Positions 17,363 through 25,939 are shown, counted from the first letter of the stretch. The stretch is DNA of 64,000 nt from Paenibacillus guangzhouensis (GCF_009363075.1 NZ_CP045293.1:6839681-6903680), one strand, 5' to 3'. Numbers and translations are program-made. The notes: a model not told the origin generated them from the letters alone.

Positions 17363-18469
17363 ATGAATGAAGTGGAGAAGGCAATTCATCGTTATTCGAA
17401 CAGTGGAAGGAATGAAGGGTATCAGCTTGGGTATTCGAATGGCTATCGGCTGGGAAGTTGCCAAGCGGTTCTCAATCGAATTCCGGAGGAGCACCATCCT
17501 GTTCGTAACATGAAGGTCGTGTATATTCCGCAAGGTTTTGATGCCATCGACTTGGGAATAACAGAGTCTCTCCGGGGGCTGGTGAAGGATCTGATTGTTG
17601 CAGGCAGCGCAGAGATGATGTCGGTTGTTCCAAGAGAAAGGCCGGATTTGGTGTTAGTCATGAATGGCTTGCATGTGTTTCCACCAGAACATCATGACCA
17701 CATGGACCAAATCCGCCAATTGGGAATCAAGACCGCGTTATGGCTAGCCGACGACCCTTATTTTACGGACTATACCGCAAGCAATGTGCATCACTACGAT
17801 TACATCTTTACCCATGAGCAGAACTGTGTTTCCTTCTATAAGGAACTTGGCTGCAGTCAAGTCCACTACTTGCCTTTAGCGATGTCCCCTGTGACATTTC
17901 ATCCCAAACATGTCGCAACGCAGTACTTGTCAGATATATGCTTCATTGGCAACGCCTTCTGGAATCGTGTGTCGTTGTTTGACACGCTAGCTCCTTATTT
18001 GGCAGACAAGAAAACGGTTATTGCTGGCGGACATTGGGATCGCTTAAGTCGGTATGATCTTCTTAAAGACCGAATTAGACACGGCTGGGTTCCGATTGAA
18101 GAAACGACAAATTATTATAATGGAGCCAAAGTTGTAATCAACATTCATCGTCCTACGGAAGCGGGATCCGATAACAACAACAGCAGGAATATTATCGGCA
18201 CTTCGATCAACCCGCGAACCTACGAAATTTCAGGGTGCGGGACGCTGCAAATTACCGATGTGCGTGATGATTTAAGCCTACTATATCGGCCAGGATATGA
18301 CATCGAGACATTCTCGACTCCTGAAGAGCTGCAGCAAAAAATTGAATATTACTTACAACATGAAGAAGAGCGAATTCGAATCGCACTTCGAGGTCTCCAT
18401 ACGACAAGGCGGAAACATATGTATACCGATAGACTAGAGCGTTTATTGGATATCGTCTTTCGTTCGTAG
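17363..18469 (+). CDS. CgeB-family glycosyltransferase (spore maturation), with [FY]xxG N-terminus
   Basis: 368 residues. Residues about 15-30 hold NEGYQLGYSNGYRLG, the repeat helix shared with neighbours. The rest is a GT-B type CgeB protein: an N-terminal Rossmann half with DLVLVMNGLH and LWLADDPYFTDY, then DYIFTHEQNCVSFY, and a C-terminal half with DICFIGNAFWNR, YYNGAKVVINIHR and TYEISGCGTLQITD. In Bacillus subtilis cgeB acts late in sporulation and affects the outermost spore layer, so a spore-surface glycan role fits. It has two paralogues in the window (18519 and 27011). The start has only a weak ribosome binding site (ACAGG), so the exact N-terminus is uncertain. Confidence 0.8.
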   Translation: MNEVEKAIHRYSNSGRNEGYQLGYSNGYRLGSCQAVLNRIPEEHHPVRNMKVVYIPQGFDAIDLGITESLRGLVKDLIVAGSAEMMSVVPRERPDLVLVMNGLHVFPPEHHDHMDQIRQLGIKTALWLADDPYFTDYTASNVHHYDYIFTHEQNCVSFYKELGCSQVHYLPLAMSPVTFHPKHVATQYLSDICFIGNAFWNRVSLFDTLAPYLADKKTVIAGGHWDRLSRYDLLKDRIRHGWVPIEETTNYYNGAKVVINIHRPTEAGSDNNNSRNIIGTSINPRTYEISGCGTLQITDVRDDLSLLYRPGYDIETFSTPEELQQKIEYYLQHEEERIRIALRGLHTTRRKHMYTDRLERLLDIVFRS

Positions 18470-18518
18470 CGGGTTTCATCGTAATCCCCTAATATTTCGT
18501 GTGTGAAGGAGTGGCGTT

Positions 18519-19766
18519 ATGACATTTCGTTTTACAACGGGCGTATCCGTACCTAAATCCCTGATCAGCCGTTATTCGGTAGGAACGAAAACGCGTAGCA
18601 AATCAAAATCGAAATCCAAGAGAAAAATCCGAATAACGATCTCACCAAAAACAGAAACAAATCATGCAAGAGATATTGTCGATGAAGTCAGAAGACAAGG
18701 TAGAGATACCGGGTTTGATCGTGGGTTCGATGAAGGATATTTGCGGGGACGCGCCAATGTGATTATGAACACGATTCAAGATCCTCCAAGGGTACGCCCC
18801 ATTCATGTCATGTACGTAGCGTCGGGTAAAGGATTTCCATATTCTCCGCTTGATGAAGCAATCATTTCGACCCTGCAGGGGATGGTTGCTAGAGTTACAC
18901 CAACCGATCCGAGACAACCGATTGCCTCGCAAGCCGCAGAATTGAATCCGGATCTTGTACTGGCGCTGGATGGGATGGAACTGCCGATTGAACAGATTCA
19001 AGCGGTTCGATCGCTCGGCATTCGCACGGCAATATGGCTAACGGATGACCCGTACTATACGGATTTCACTTCAAAGATGGTTCCGCATTACGACCATGTT
19101 TTTACGCTGGAATTAAACTGTGTTCCGTATTATCAAGCGCTGGGCAATCCTAATGTTCATTATTTACCGTTTGGATTTCATTTGGGACAATACCGTCCGC
19201 TAACGACATTAGCTCCGGTCCGCCGCGACATTAGTTTTATTGGGTCTGGGTATTGGAATCGAATCGCCTTCTTTGATGAATTGACGCCTTACTTGCAAGA
19301 TAAGAACGTGACGATTTCCGGTCTCTGGTGGGATCGACTTCGGGATTATTCGTCCATCAAGGGGAAAATTGAACTGGACAAATGGATGGGACCGCAAGAA
19401 ACGTCCGATGTCTACAACGGATCCAAAATTGTGATTAACATGCACCGTTCATACGAGGATGACAGCGTGAATAACAATGCAAGCAGAATACAGGCTATTT
19501 CACCGAATATTCGTACCTTTGAGATCTCTGCGTCGGGTACGTTGCAACTAACGGACGTCCGTAGTGACCTGGCTCGGTTCTATACGCCTGGTGTTGAAAT
19601 CGAGACGTATTCTTCGCCGCAAGAGCTAAAGGATAAAATCGATTTTTATTTAACGCATGAGAAAGAACGTCGGGAAATTGCGCTACGCGCTTTGTCGCGT
19701 ACGCTTCGCGAGCATTCATATAACAAGCGTATCGATTATATGCTATCGATGATCTTCGAATCATAA
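18519..19766 (+). CDS. CgeB-family glycosyltransferase with polybasic segment and [FY]xxG helix
   Basis: 415 residues; AAGGAG lies about ten bases before the ATG. Residues about 25-45 are a Lys/Ser/Arg run (TRSKSKSKSKRKIR). Residues about 62-75 hold TGFDRGFDEGYLRG. From about residue 85 the CgeB domains follow: LVLALDGMELP, IWLTDDPYYTDF, LELNCVPYY, DISFIGSGYWNR, VYNGSKIVINMHR and FEISASGTLQLTD. It is about 40-45% similar by eye to the preceding gene, a tandem duplication. It combines both recurring appendages of this region. A terminator follows. Likely cytoplasmic in the mother cell; substrate unknown. Confidence 0.8.
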   Translation: MTFRFTTGVSVPKSLISRYSVGTKTRSKSKSKSKRKIRITISPKTETNHARDIVDEVRRQGRDTGFDRGFDEGYLRGRANVIMNTIQDPPRVRPIHVMYVASGKGFPYSPLDEAIISTLQGMVARVTPTDPRQPIASQAAELNPDLVLALDGMELPIEQIQAVRSLGIRTAIWLTDDPYYTDFTSKMVPHYDHVFTLELNCVPYYQALGNPNVHYLPFGFHLGQYRPLTTLAPVRRDISFIGSGYWNRIAFFDELTPYLQDKNVTISGLWWDRLRDYSSIKGKIELDKWMGPQETSDVYNGSKIVINMHRSYEDDSVNNNASRIQAISPNIRTFEISASGTLQLTDVRSDLARFYTPGVEIETYSSPQELKDKIDFYLTHEKERREIALRALSRTLREHSYNKRIDYMLSMIFES

Positions 19767-19785
19767 GCAACAGATGAGGCCCTCT

Positions 19786-19817
19786 CCCGGTATGACGCAA
19801 GTTATACCGGGTTCTTT
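19786..19817 (+). terminator. Rho-independent terminator after the second CgeB gene
   Basis: CCCGGTAT pairs with ATACCGGG around a ten-base loop and is followed by TTCTTTC. It lies 20 bases after the stop. Confidence 0.7.
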
Positions 19818-19950
19818 CATGATTGAAATGGGACAAAGTGGAAATTTGTACGAATGTGTACGGTTCAAGTGTCGTGCCGATGCGATCGCCCTTCTAATAT
19901 ATTGTACTACCACATGAAAGGGGGGTAACGATACCTGTTCATGCAGAGGT

Positions 19951-19984
19951 AGTTCAAAAAGCTGACTTTCCGTCTTTTTGAACA
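19951..19984 (+). repeat. Inverted repeat upstream of the GT4 gene
   Basis: GTTCAAAAAG pairs perfectly with CTTTTTGAAC around a 12-base loop, starting about 70 bases before the next gene. It is not followed by a T run on the plus strand. It could be a leader hairpin, or a member of a dispersed intergenic repeat family. Which of these holds cannot be told from one copy. Confidence 0.6.
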
Positions 19985-20019
19985 CATGAGCACTGGATTT
20001 CATGAAACGGGGCTAAATT

Positions 20020-21351
20020 ATGAAGCCGAAAATAATGTTGTTCTCACACATTTGCAACGCAATTTATATTACGGGAGCCGAGAAGCTGCTCTTGTTCTTT
20101 GTACAAGAAATACTGCCCCAATATCATTGCGTGATTGTCGTACCGAATGAAGGAGCCTTAACGCATCAAGCAAGAGCTCTCGGGGCCGAGATTATCATCC
20201 TGCCTTGCCCACTGCTGTATCTGATCTATCAACCCACGGATTATATTAAGGCCGAACTTGAGTTATTGAAGCAAAAAGATGCCTGGGGCCATATCCTCTA
20301 TTTATTACGCACGAACAATCCCGATATTGTGATGACGAACACATGTGTTCATGCACTGCCTGTCGTAGCTGCCAAAAGCCTTGGGATTCCAACCATATGG
20401 CAGATTACCGAGACCATGGAGCAGAATGAATGGACGCATCTCTCGGTTGAGATTATTCATCAGAACGCTGATGTCATTCTCGGCATATCAGAAGCTACGG
20501 TGCGGTCTTTTGTAGGTGAGGATGTAAGGAAAAAGATCACCATTCTCCCACCATCTTGGCGCATGGAGGAACTGCAGCCGGAAGCGTGGGGGCATAACCG
20601 AATCTCCAAACGCAAACAGCTTCGTATTCAAGAATCCAGCATGCTTATCGGGTATATCTCCTCTTACATTTATCCAAGTAAAGGGCTTTATCATTTTATC
20701 AAAATGGCGCTGCAAATTTGTGAGGAATACAGTTTCACCGAATTTGTCATCATCGGGAAACCAAAAGATGAGACGTATTTTCAGAAATGTATTTCATTAA
20801 TCCAGAATTCAAAATATTTTCATCGATTTCATTTCATTCGTTTTGAAGCGAACATTCAAGCTGTATATCCAGCCATGGACATCGTCGTCGTGCCCTCTCT
20901 AAGTCATGAAGGATTCGGTATGACGGCGCTCGAGGGACTTATCTTCGGCAAGCCGGTTATTGCTTATCGTTCTGGCGGGCTGAGTGAAATCTTGCAAGCA
21001 ACAGGTAACAGCGAGTACCTGGTAGACGTTGGGGATATCGATGGGTTAGCAGCTTGTGTACGCGATCTGCTTAGTCATCCCTTCAGAGTGCATCAGGTGG
21101 GAGCGCGTAATCATCTTCACGTGCAGGCTGCGTTCGGTATCGATAAGTATCGAATGGACCTTCAGAACGTGCTAGCCAAACCGGAGTTGCATGTTAAGAA
21201 AAGTCCGGCAGCAAGCTCAGTTCGAGCCGCAAAGAAGATGAGCCGCGTGAAGAGAACGAAGACATCGGCAAAAGGAAAGAAGCGTAAACGGGTCATTCGA
21301 GTCAAACGGAAACGCTCCTCCCGGAGGAATAAGAGCGGTAGACGCAGGTAA
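20020..21351 (+). CDS. GT4 family glycosyltransferase with polybasic C-terminal tail
   Basis: 443 residues. GT-B fold: the N-terminal half begins KIMLFSHICNAIYITGAEKL, a typical Gly-containing acceptor loop, and the C-terminal donor half has IGYISSYIYPSKG, FVIIGKPKDE and the retaining-GT signature PSLSHEGFGMTALEGLIFGK (EX7E). From about residue 390 to the end comes a 50-residue Lys/Arg/Ser tail (KRTKTSAKGKKRKRVIRVKR), absent from ordinary GT4 enzymes but like the basic segments of its upstream neighbours. Donor and acceptor are unknown. It sits between the CgeB genes and the UDP-GlcNAc-modifying set. Confidence 0.85.
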   Translation: MKPKIMLFSHICNAIYITGAEKLLLFFVQEILPQYHCVIVVPNEGALTHQARALGAEIIILPCPLLYLIYQPTDYIKAELELLKQKDAWGHILYLLRTNNPDIVMTNTCVHALPVVAAKSLGIPTIWQITETMEQNEWTHLSVEIIHQNADVILGISEATVRSFVGEDVRKKITILPPSWRMEELQPEAWGHNRISKRKQLRIQESSMLIGYISSYIYPSKGLYHFIKMALQICEEYSFTEFVIIGKPKDETYFQKCISLIQNSKYFHRFHFIRFEANIQAVYPAMDIVVVPSLSHEGFGMTALEGLIFGKPVIAYRSGGLSEILQATGNSEYLVDVGDIDGLAACVRDLLSHPFRVHQVGARNHLHVQAAFGIDKYRMDLQNVLAKPELHVKKSPAASSVRAAKKMSRVKRTKTSAKGKKRKRVIRVKRKRSSRRNKSGRRR

Positions 21352-21422
21352 CGATCACCTCCGTGTTGCTCCGTTCACCACTCATGTTCTCTCAATTTAT
21401 GCTAAGAGGTGATTGCAACATT

Positions 21423-22514
21423 ATGCGTATCATGACCATCTTGGGTACACGGCCTGAAATTATTCGGCTCAGCCTAATTATTCGCAAATTGGATCAGTTT
21501 GCTGAGAAACATGTGGTTGTGCACACAGGACAGAACTTCACATCATCGTTAAGCGGTATTTTTTTTGATCAATTGCAGCTTCGGGAGCCGGATCATATTC
21601 TGCTCGAAGCACAACATTCGTTAGGTGGTCAACTTGCGAGGATGTTCGTCGAAGTGGAGTCGCTCTTATTCAAGGAACGCCCGGATAAAGTATTGCTCCT
21701 CGGCGACACGAACAGCGCGCTGTGTGCGATATTAGCCGAGCGGATGGGGTTTCAAGTCGTTCACATGGAAGCGGGAAACCGATGCTATGACTTATCGGTG
21801 CCAGAAGAGAAGAATCGCCGCGTGATCGATGCGATCTCTTCCATTAATATGCCTTATACCGAGCAGAGTAAGAAACATCTTGTGCGCGAAGGCGTGCCAA
21901 GTGAGCGTATCGTCGTGACAGGCAATCCAATATACGAGGTGCTGGAGCATTATCAACCGCAAATTGAACAGAGCGATATTCTCGATCAGTTAAAGCTGAC
22001 TTCACGCAAGTATATGCTGGTGACCACGCACCGCGCAGAGAATGTGGATCACCCGGAAAGTCTAAATGCCATTATGGAAGGGTTAAACAAGATTGCGGAG
22101 CGATTTGGAGAGCGGATCATTTGCAGTACGCATCCGCGCACGAGATCGCGCATCCGTGAGAGCTTAAAGCTTCAAATGCATCCACTTGTAGAATTTCACG
22201 AGCCCTTCGGTTTTTTTGATTTCGTGAAGCTGGAGCAGCATGCGCGCCTTGTGTTGACAGATAGCGGAACCGTACAGGAAGAATGCTGTATTTTCCAAGT
22301 GCCAACGGTGACCATTCGCAATTCAACCGAACGTCCAGAGACGGTGGATTGCGGAAGCAATATCGTATGCGGCGTGAATTCGAAGTCGATGATGGAAGCG
22401 GCGGTGATCATGTCAGCATTGCCTGCACGCTGGGCGTGTCCATCCGGGTATCTGGCAAGTGATGTTTCTGATAAAGTCGTAAAATTTTTGCTTGGAGGGA
22501 GACTTCATGTTTAA
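21423..22514 (+). CDS. wecB: UDP-N-acetylglucosamine 2-epimerase (non-hydrolysing, FnlC/WbjD type)
   Basis: 363 residues from ATG at 21423 (AAGAGGTGA upstream; longer in-frame starts have no site). Signature blocks: MRIMTILGTRPEIIR, LGDTNSALCA, HMEAGNRCYDLSVPEEKNRR, VTGNPIYEV and TTHRAENVDHP, with the catalytic Asp, Glu and His of the family visible. The HMEAGNRC[FY]D..VPEE.NR variant is characteristic of the 2-epimerases that act on UDP-6-deoxy-HexNAc sugars in UDP-L-FucNAc and UDP-L-QuiNAc synthesis. The 3' end overlaps the dehydratase start, and a reductase follows, which supports that pathway over simple UDP-ManNAc formation. Confidence 0.85.
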   Translation: MRIMTILGTRPEIIRLSLIIRKLDQFAEKHVVVHTGQNFTSSLSGIFFDQLQLREPDHILLEAQHSLGGQLARMFVEVESLLFKERPDKVLLLGDTNSALCAILAERMGFQVVHMEAGNRCYDLSVPEEKNRRVIDAISSINMPYTEQSKKHLVREGVPSERIVVTGNPIYEVLEHYQPQIEQSDILDQLKLTSRKYMLVTTHRAENVDHPESLNAIMEGLNKIAERFGERIICSTHPRTRSRIRESLKLQMHPLVEFHEPFGFFDFVKLEQHARLVLTDSGTVQEECCIFQVPTVTIRNSTERPETVDCGSNIVCGVNSKSMMEAAVIMSALPARWACPSGYLASDVSDKVVKFLLGGRLHV

Positions 22515-23493
22515 CAATCAACGCATTTTGGTGACGGGCGGGACGGGATCCTGGGGTTATGAATTGATTCGCCAGCTTCTGCCGCAAAATCCGAAAGAGA
22601 TTATTATCTACTCCAGAAACGAAACAAGTCAGGTGGCGATGAGCCGGACCTTTGAAGATCCAAGGTTAACATTTCATATTGGAGATATTCGCGATCAAGA
22701 ATCTATTATGCGCGCCTGCGAAGGCGTTGACTATGTGTATCATCTTGCAGCGCTTAAGCATGTTCCAGTCTGCGAAGATCATCCGTATGAAGCTTTAAAA
22801 ACAAATGTTGTCGGTACCCAGAATGTGATTGAGGCTGCAATCAAAAACAATGTCAAAAAGGTTATTTACATTTCAACGGACAAAGCAGCGAACCCGTCGA
22901 ACTTCTATGGCATGACCAAAGCGATCGGGGAGAAATTGATCGTGTACGCGAACTTGCTGCACTCCGATACGAAATTCGTCTGTGTACGTGGAGGTAACGT
23001 TCTGGGCACGAACGGCAGCGTCATTCACTTGTTTATGAGCCAAATCAAACAGAAAAATCAAATCGGCCTGACCGATAAGAAAATGACCCGCTTCTTCTTA
23101 ACGCTCCAAGATGCGATCACGCTGCTGTTCAAAGCATCGATTGAAAGCGTCGGCGGCGAAATTTTCGTCATGACGATGCCAACATGCAAAATCGTTGAGC
23201 TCGCGGAGGTATTAATCGAAGCTTCGGGTAAGAAAGACGTTCGAATCGAGGAAACCGGAATTCGCCCTGGGGAGAAAATTCATGAGATTCTCATGAGTGA
23301 TTACGAAAGCGCGACGACGGTTGTATTCGATGAGCAATATTTGGTCATTTTGCCAACGATCGATATTCCTGGACTGAAAGATCACTATCACCGTTTCCCA
23401 CTTGTCGAATTCAGCAGTTTCAGCTCATCTCAGAATTTAATGGATAAATCTAAAATCAAAGAGCTTCTCATTCGAGGAGGGTTCTTGGCATGA
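22507..23493 (+). CDS. UDP-GlcNAc 4,6-dehydratase/epimerase (CapD/FnlA/PseB family SDR)
   Basis: 328 residues from ATG at 22507 with GGAGGGAG upstream, inside the end of the epimerase gene. NAD-binding motif VTGGTGSWGYEL, then HLAALKHVPVCEDHP, ISTDKAANPSNFYGMTK with a Tyr-x-x-x-Lys catalytic pair, and GIRPGEKIHE near the end. The family removes water across C4-C6 of UDP-GlcNAc, with or without C5 inversion. FnlA/CapE-type enzymes usually have Met where this one has Tyr (as in PseB), so whether C5 is inverted is not settled by the motif. The linked 2-epimerase and RmlD-like reductase argue for an L-sugar product. Confidence 0.8.
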   Translation: MFNNQRILVTGGTGSWGYELIRQLLPQNPKEIIIYSRNETSQVAMSRTFEDPRLTFHIGDIRDQESIMRACEGVDYVYHLAALKHVPVCEDHPYEALKTNVVGTQNVIEAAIKNNVKKVIYISTDKAANPSNFYGMTKAIGEKLIVYANLLHSDTKFVCVRGGNVLGTNGSVIHLFMSQIKQKNQIGLTDKKMTRFFLTLQDAITLLFKASIESVGGEIFVMTMPTCKIVELAEVLIEASGKKDVRIEETGIRPGEKIHEILMSDYESATTVVFDEQYLVILPTIDIPGLKDHYHRFPLVEFSSFSSSQNLMDKSKIKELLIRGGFLA

Positions 23494-24320
23494 AAATGCT
23501 GATCATTGGCGGTAACGGGATGGCGGGTCATCTATTGGTCCGCTATTTTCGGCAAAAAGGAGAATACCAAGTCTACTATACAACAAGAGGTACTGTCGAT
23601 CGCGATGGCCTTTTGCTGGACGTTACAGATGATCAGTCCGTCCATGCCATCCTTCGAGCCGTACGTCCTGATATCATCGTGAATGCAGTAGGTATTCTGA
23701 ATCAAGCGGCAGAGCACAATCCAGCTCTCGCTTATGAGGTCAACGGTATATTCCCACACCGGCTTCGAAAAGCGGCTGACGCGCTCGGCGCTCGGCTTAT
23801 TCATATCAGTACGGATTGTGTCTTCTTAGGGGACAGAGGCAGCTATAGCGAGGCGGATATACCAGACGCTGCTTCCGTATACGGGCGTTCGAAGGCAGTT
23901 GGTGAGGTGAAAGACGCCCCGAATCATGTGACTGTCCGGACATCGATCATTGGACCTGAAATCAGGTCTTCCTGTATCGGATTAATGCATTGGTTCATGC
24001 AGCAGAAAGGCGACGTCAGCGGTTATTGCCGCGTTCTGTGGAACGGCGTGACGACGCTGGAGCTTGCTCGTGCGGTCGAAGCCTTCGCGATGAATCGGGT
24101 ATCAGGGCTTGTCCATCTCGTCTATCCGACGCCGATCAGTAAATATGAATTGCTGCAATGCATGAAGAAGGCATTTGACAAGCAGGACGTTCAGATTATT
24201 CCTGATGAAACCACAACTCTCGATCGTACGCTCATCGCCACCCGCTCCGATGTTCAATATGTTGTGCCGCATTATGAAGAGATGCTGCAGCAGCTTGCTG
24301 AGTGGACTCGGAACCAATGA
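23490..24320 (+). CDS. RmlD-like 4-keto-sugar reductase (SDR)
   Basis: 276 residues, overlapping the previous stop by four bases. Motifs: MLIIGGNGMAGHLL (NAD(P) binding), VNAVGILNQAAEHNP, HISTDCVFLGDRG and SVYGRSKAVGE with the Tyr-x-x-x-Lys pair. It is the length of RmlD and lacks the extra C-terminal cupin domain of the approximately 370-residue CapF/FnlB enzymes. With the upstream 2-epimerase and dehydratase this resembles the WbvB-WbvR-WbvD set that makes UDP-L-QuiNAc via UDP-L-RhaNAc, rather than UDP-L-FucNAc. The assignment is inference from gene set and length. Confidence 0.75.
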   Translation: MKMLIIGGNGMAGHLLVRYFRQKGEYQVYYTTRGTVDRDGLLLDVTDDQSVHAILRAVRPDIIVNAVGILNQAAEHNPALAYEVNGIFPHRLRKAADALGARLIHISTDCVFLGDRGSYSEADIPDAASVYGRSKAVGEVKDAPNHVTVRTSIIGPEIRSSCIGLMHWFMQQKGDVSGYCRVLWNGVTTLELARAVEAFAMNRVSGLVHLVYPTPISKYELLQCMKKAFDKQDVQIIPDETTTLDRTLIATRSDVQYVVPHYEEMLQQLAEWTRNQ

Positions 24321-25213
24321 AAGGAAAATCCATTCTCATTACGGGAGCAGGCGGGTTTACGGGCATGCATGCATGCGAATATTTTGCGGGAATCGGGATG
24401 CAGGTGTACGCCTCCGTTCGACATCTGGATACGAATGTGCTATTCGGTGAGAAAATCGTATGCGATATGATGCACAAAGAGCAAATCTATGCTATGGTAC
24501 GGCAGCTTCAGCCGGATTATGTCTTGCATTTGGCAGGCAGAAATTCCGTACCTGAATCTTGGAAGGAACCTGTCTCCTATTTGGAGACGAATGTGATGTC
24601 GACCTTTTACCTTCTGGATGCGTTACGTGAGATTCCCAAGTGTCGTACCCTCGTGATCGGCTCCAAGCTGAAGTTTGATATTCGTGTGACCTCGCAGCCC
24701 CCACATCCCTATAGCTTAAGCAAAACCATGCAGCAAATGGCAGTCAATACATGGGTCCATCTATTCGGGCAATTCATTATGCTGGCAGAACCTAGCAATT
24801 TGATCGGTCCAGGGCCATCGACAGGTATTTGCGCACTCCTTGCTAGAAAAATGGTTCAAGTAGAGAGAAACGTCACTGTAGAGCCGTTTCGCCTATCATC
24901 TACCGAAGAAACGCGAGACTTTCTAGACATTCGTGATGCTGTGAGAGCGTACAGAATCATTCTGGAGAATGGTAAGCAGGGACAAAGTTATCCGATCGAG
25001 TCAGGTAAATTGCTCCGACTAGGAGAGGTGTTTCAGACCTTTCAGCATTACGCGCGGACACCGATACCTGTAGAAGTTGCGGGCAATGATGCCGGCATTC
25101 ATGCTCCAGTCCATCATGCGAATCCGTTCGTGATGAATGAGCTCGGCTGGCAGGCGCGCATTCCTTTTGATCGATCGGTTCAGGATATTATTCAATATTT
25201 TAGGAATCAGTGA
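24317..25213 (+). CDS. NAD(P)-dependent sugar epimerase/reductase (extended SDR, Rmd-like)
   Basis: 298 residues from ATG at 24317, overlapping the previous stop by four bases. Motifs: ILITGAGGFTGMHACEYF, LHLAGRNSVPESWKEP, PHPYSLSKTMQQ with Tyr-x-x-x-Lys, AEPSNLIGPGPS and TRDFLDIRDAVRAYRI. The layout and the SW..P segment are closest to 4-keto-6-deoxy-sugar reductases of the GDP-mannose group. The usual SSSEVYG block is replaced by IGSKLKF, which is unusual. It is the fourth coupled sugar-nucleotide gene here, so it may add a further step to the UDP sugar, or act on another donor. Confidence 0.7.
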   Translation: MKGKSILITGAGGFTGMHACEYFAGIGMQVYASVRHLDTNVLFGEKIVCDMMHKEQIYAMVRQLQPDYVLHLAGRNSVPESWKEPVSYLETNVMSTFYLLDALREIPKCRTLVIGSKLKFDIRVTSQPPHPYSLSKTMQQMAVNTWVHLFGQFIMLAEPSNLIGPGPSTGICALLARKMVQVERNVTVEPFRLSSTEETRDFLDIRDAVRAYRIILENGKQGQSYPIESGKLLRLGEVFQTFQHYARTPIPVEVAGNDAGIHAPVHHANPFVMNELGWQARIPFDRSVQDIIQYFRNQ

Positions 25214-25225
25214 GGTGGTAAAGTT

Positions 25226-25939
25226 ATGAAACCAAAAGTAAGTATTATCATCCCATTCTACAATTGTCCATACATCGAGCAAGCGATTCAAAGCGCACTT
25301 AATCAGACGTACGATCAAATTGAAGTCATCGTGATTGATGACGGTTCAACGATGTACGCGGAGCGAATTACACCTTATCTGGATCATGTCCACTATTTGG
25401 GCAAGGCGAACGGAGGAACAGCGTCTGCGTTGAATCACGGAATTAATATGTCTTCCGGCGAATATGTCGCCTGGTTAAGCTCAGATGATTTATTCTACCC
25501 AAGCAAAATTGAGAAGCAATTGTACTTTATGTTGGAGCACAATGCGCGAATCAGCTATACCTCATTTAATAGTATCAATGAAAAGAACGAAATAACCCAA
25601 ATGGACGTTACACCCCGTTACCCGAATTCAATCGATTTCTATCGAACGTTTCTGAATGCAAATCCGGTAAATGGCTGTACCGTCATGATGCGAAGAGATT
25701 TTTTTGGACGAATTGGGATGTTTAACGAGAGTCTTCCTTATACACATGATTTGGATTTATGGTATCGCGCGCTCTTGAACGGGATTCACTTTCACTTCTT
25801 AGGGCAATCCTTGGTTGCTTATCGTTGGCACGAGGAAATGGGAACGAAGAAGCATTCGGAGGCAATCAAGCAAGAGGTGGCATTTACCATGGGTAAATAC
25901 AAGCCATCGCTCGAATGGCTCATTTCGCAAATGGAATGA
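25226..25939 (+). CDS. GT2 family glycosyltransferase
   Basis: 237 residues; GAGGTGG upstream. Motifs: VSIIIPFYNCPYIEQ, VIDDGSTMYAER, GKANGGTASALNHGI, and the Ser-Asp-Asp metal site WLSSDDLFYP, then GCTVMMRRDFF and YTHDLDLWYRALLNG. The HDLDLWYR block marks the GT2 subgroup that modifies polysaccharide or protein glycans. It is the last gene of the UDP-L-sugar set and is the natural candidate to use that sugar. No membrane helix. Confidence 0.85.
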   Translation: MKPKVSIIIPFYNCPYIEQAIQSALNQTYDQIEVIVIDDGSTMYAERITPYLDHVHYLGKANGGTASALNHGINMSSGEYVAWLSSDDLFYPSKIEKQLYFMLEHNARISYTSFNSINEKNEITQMDVTPRYPNSIDFYRTFLNANPVNGCTVMMRRDFFGRIGMFNESLPYTHDLDLWYRALLNGIHFHFLGQSLVAYRWHEEMGTKKHSEAIKQEVAFTMGKYKPSLEWLISQME

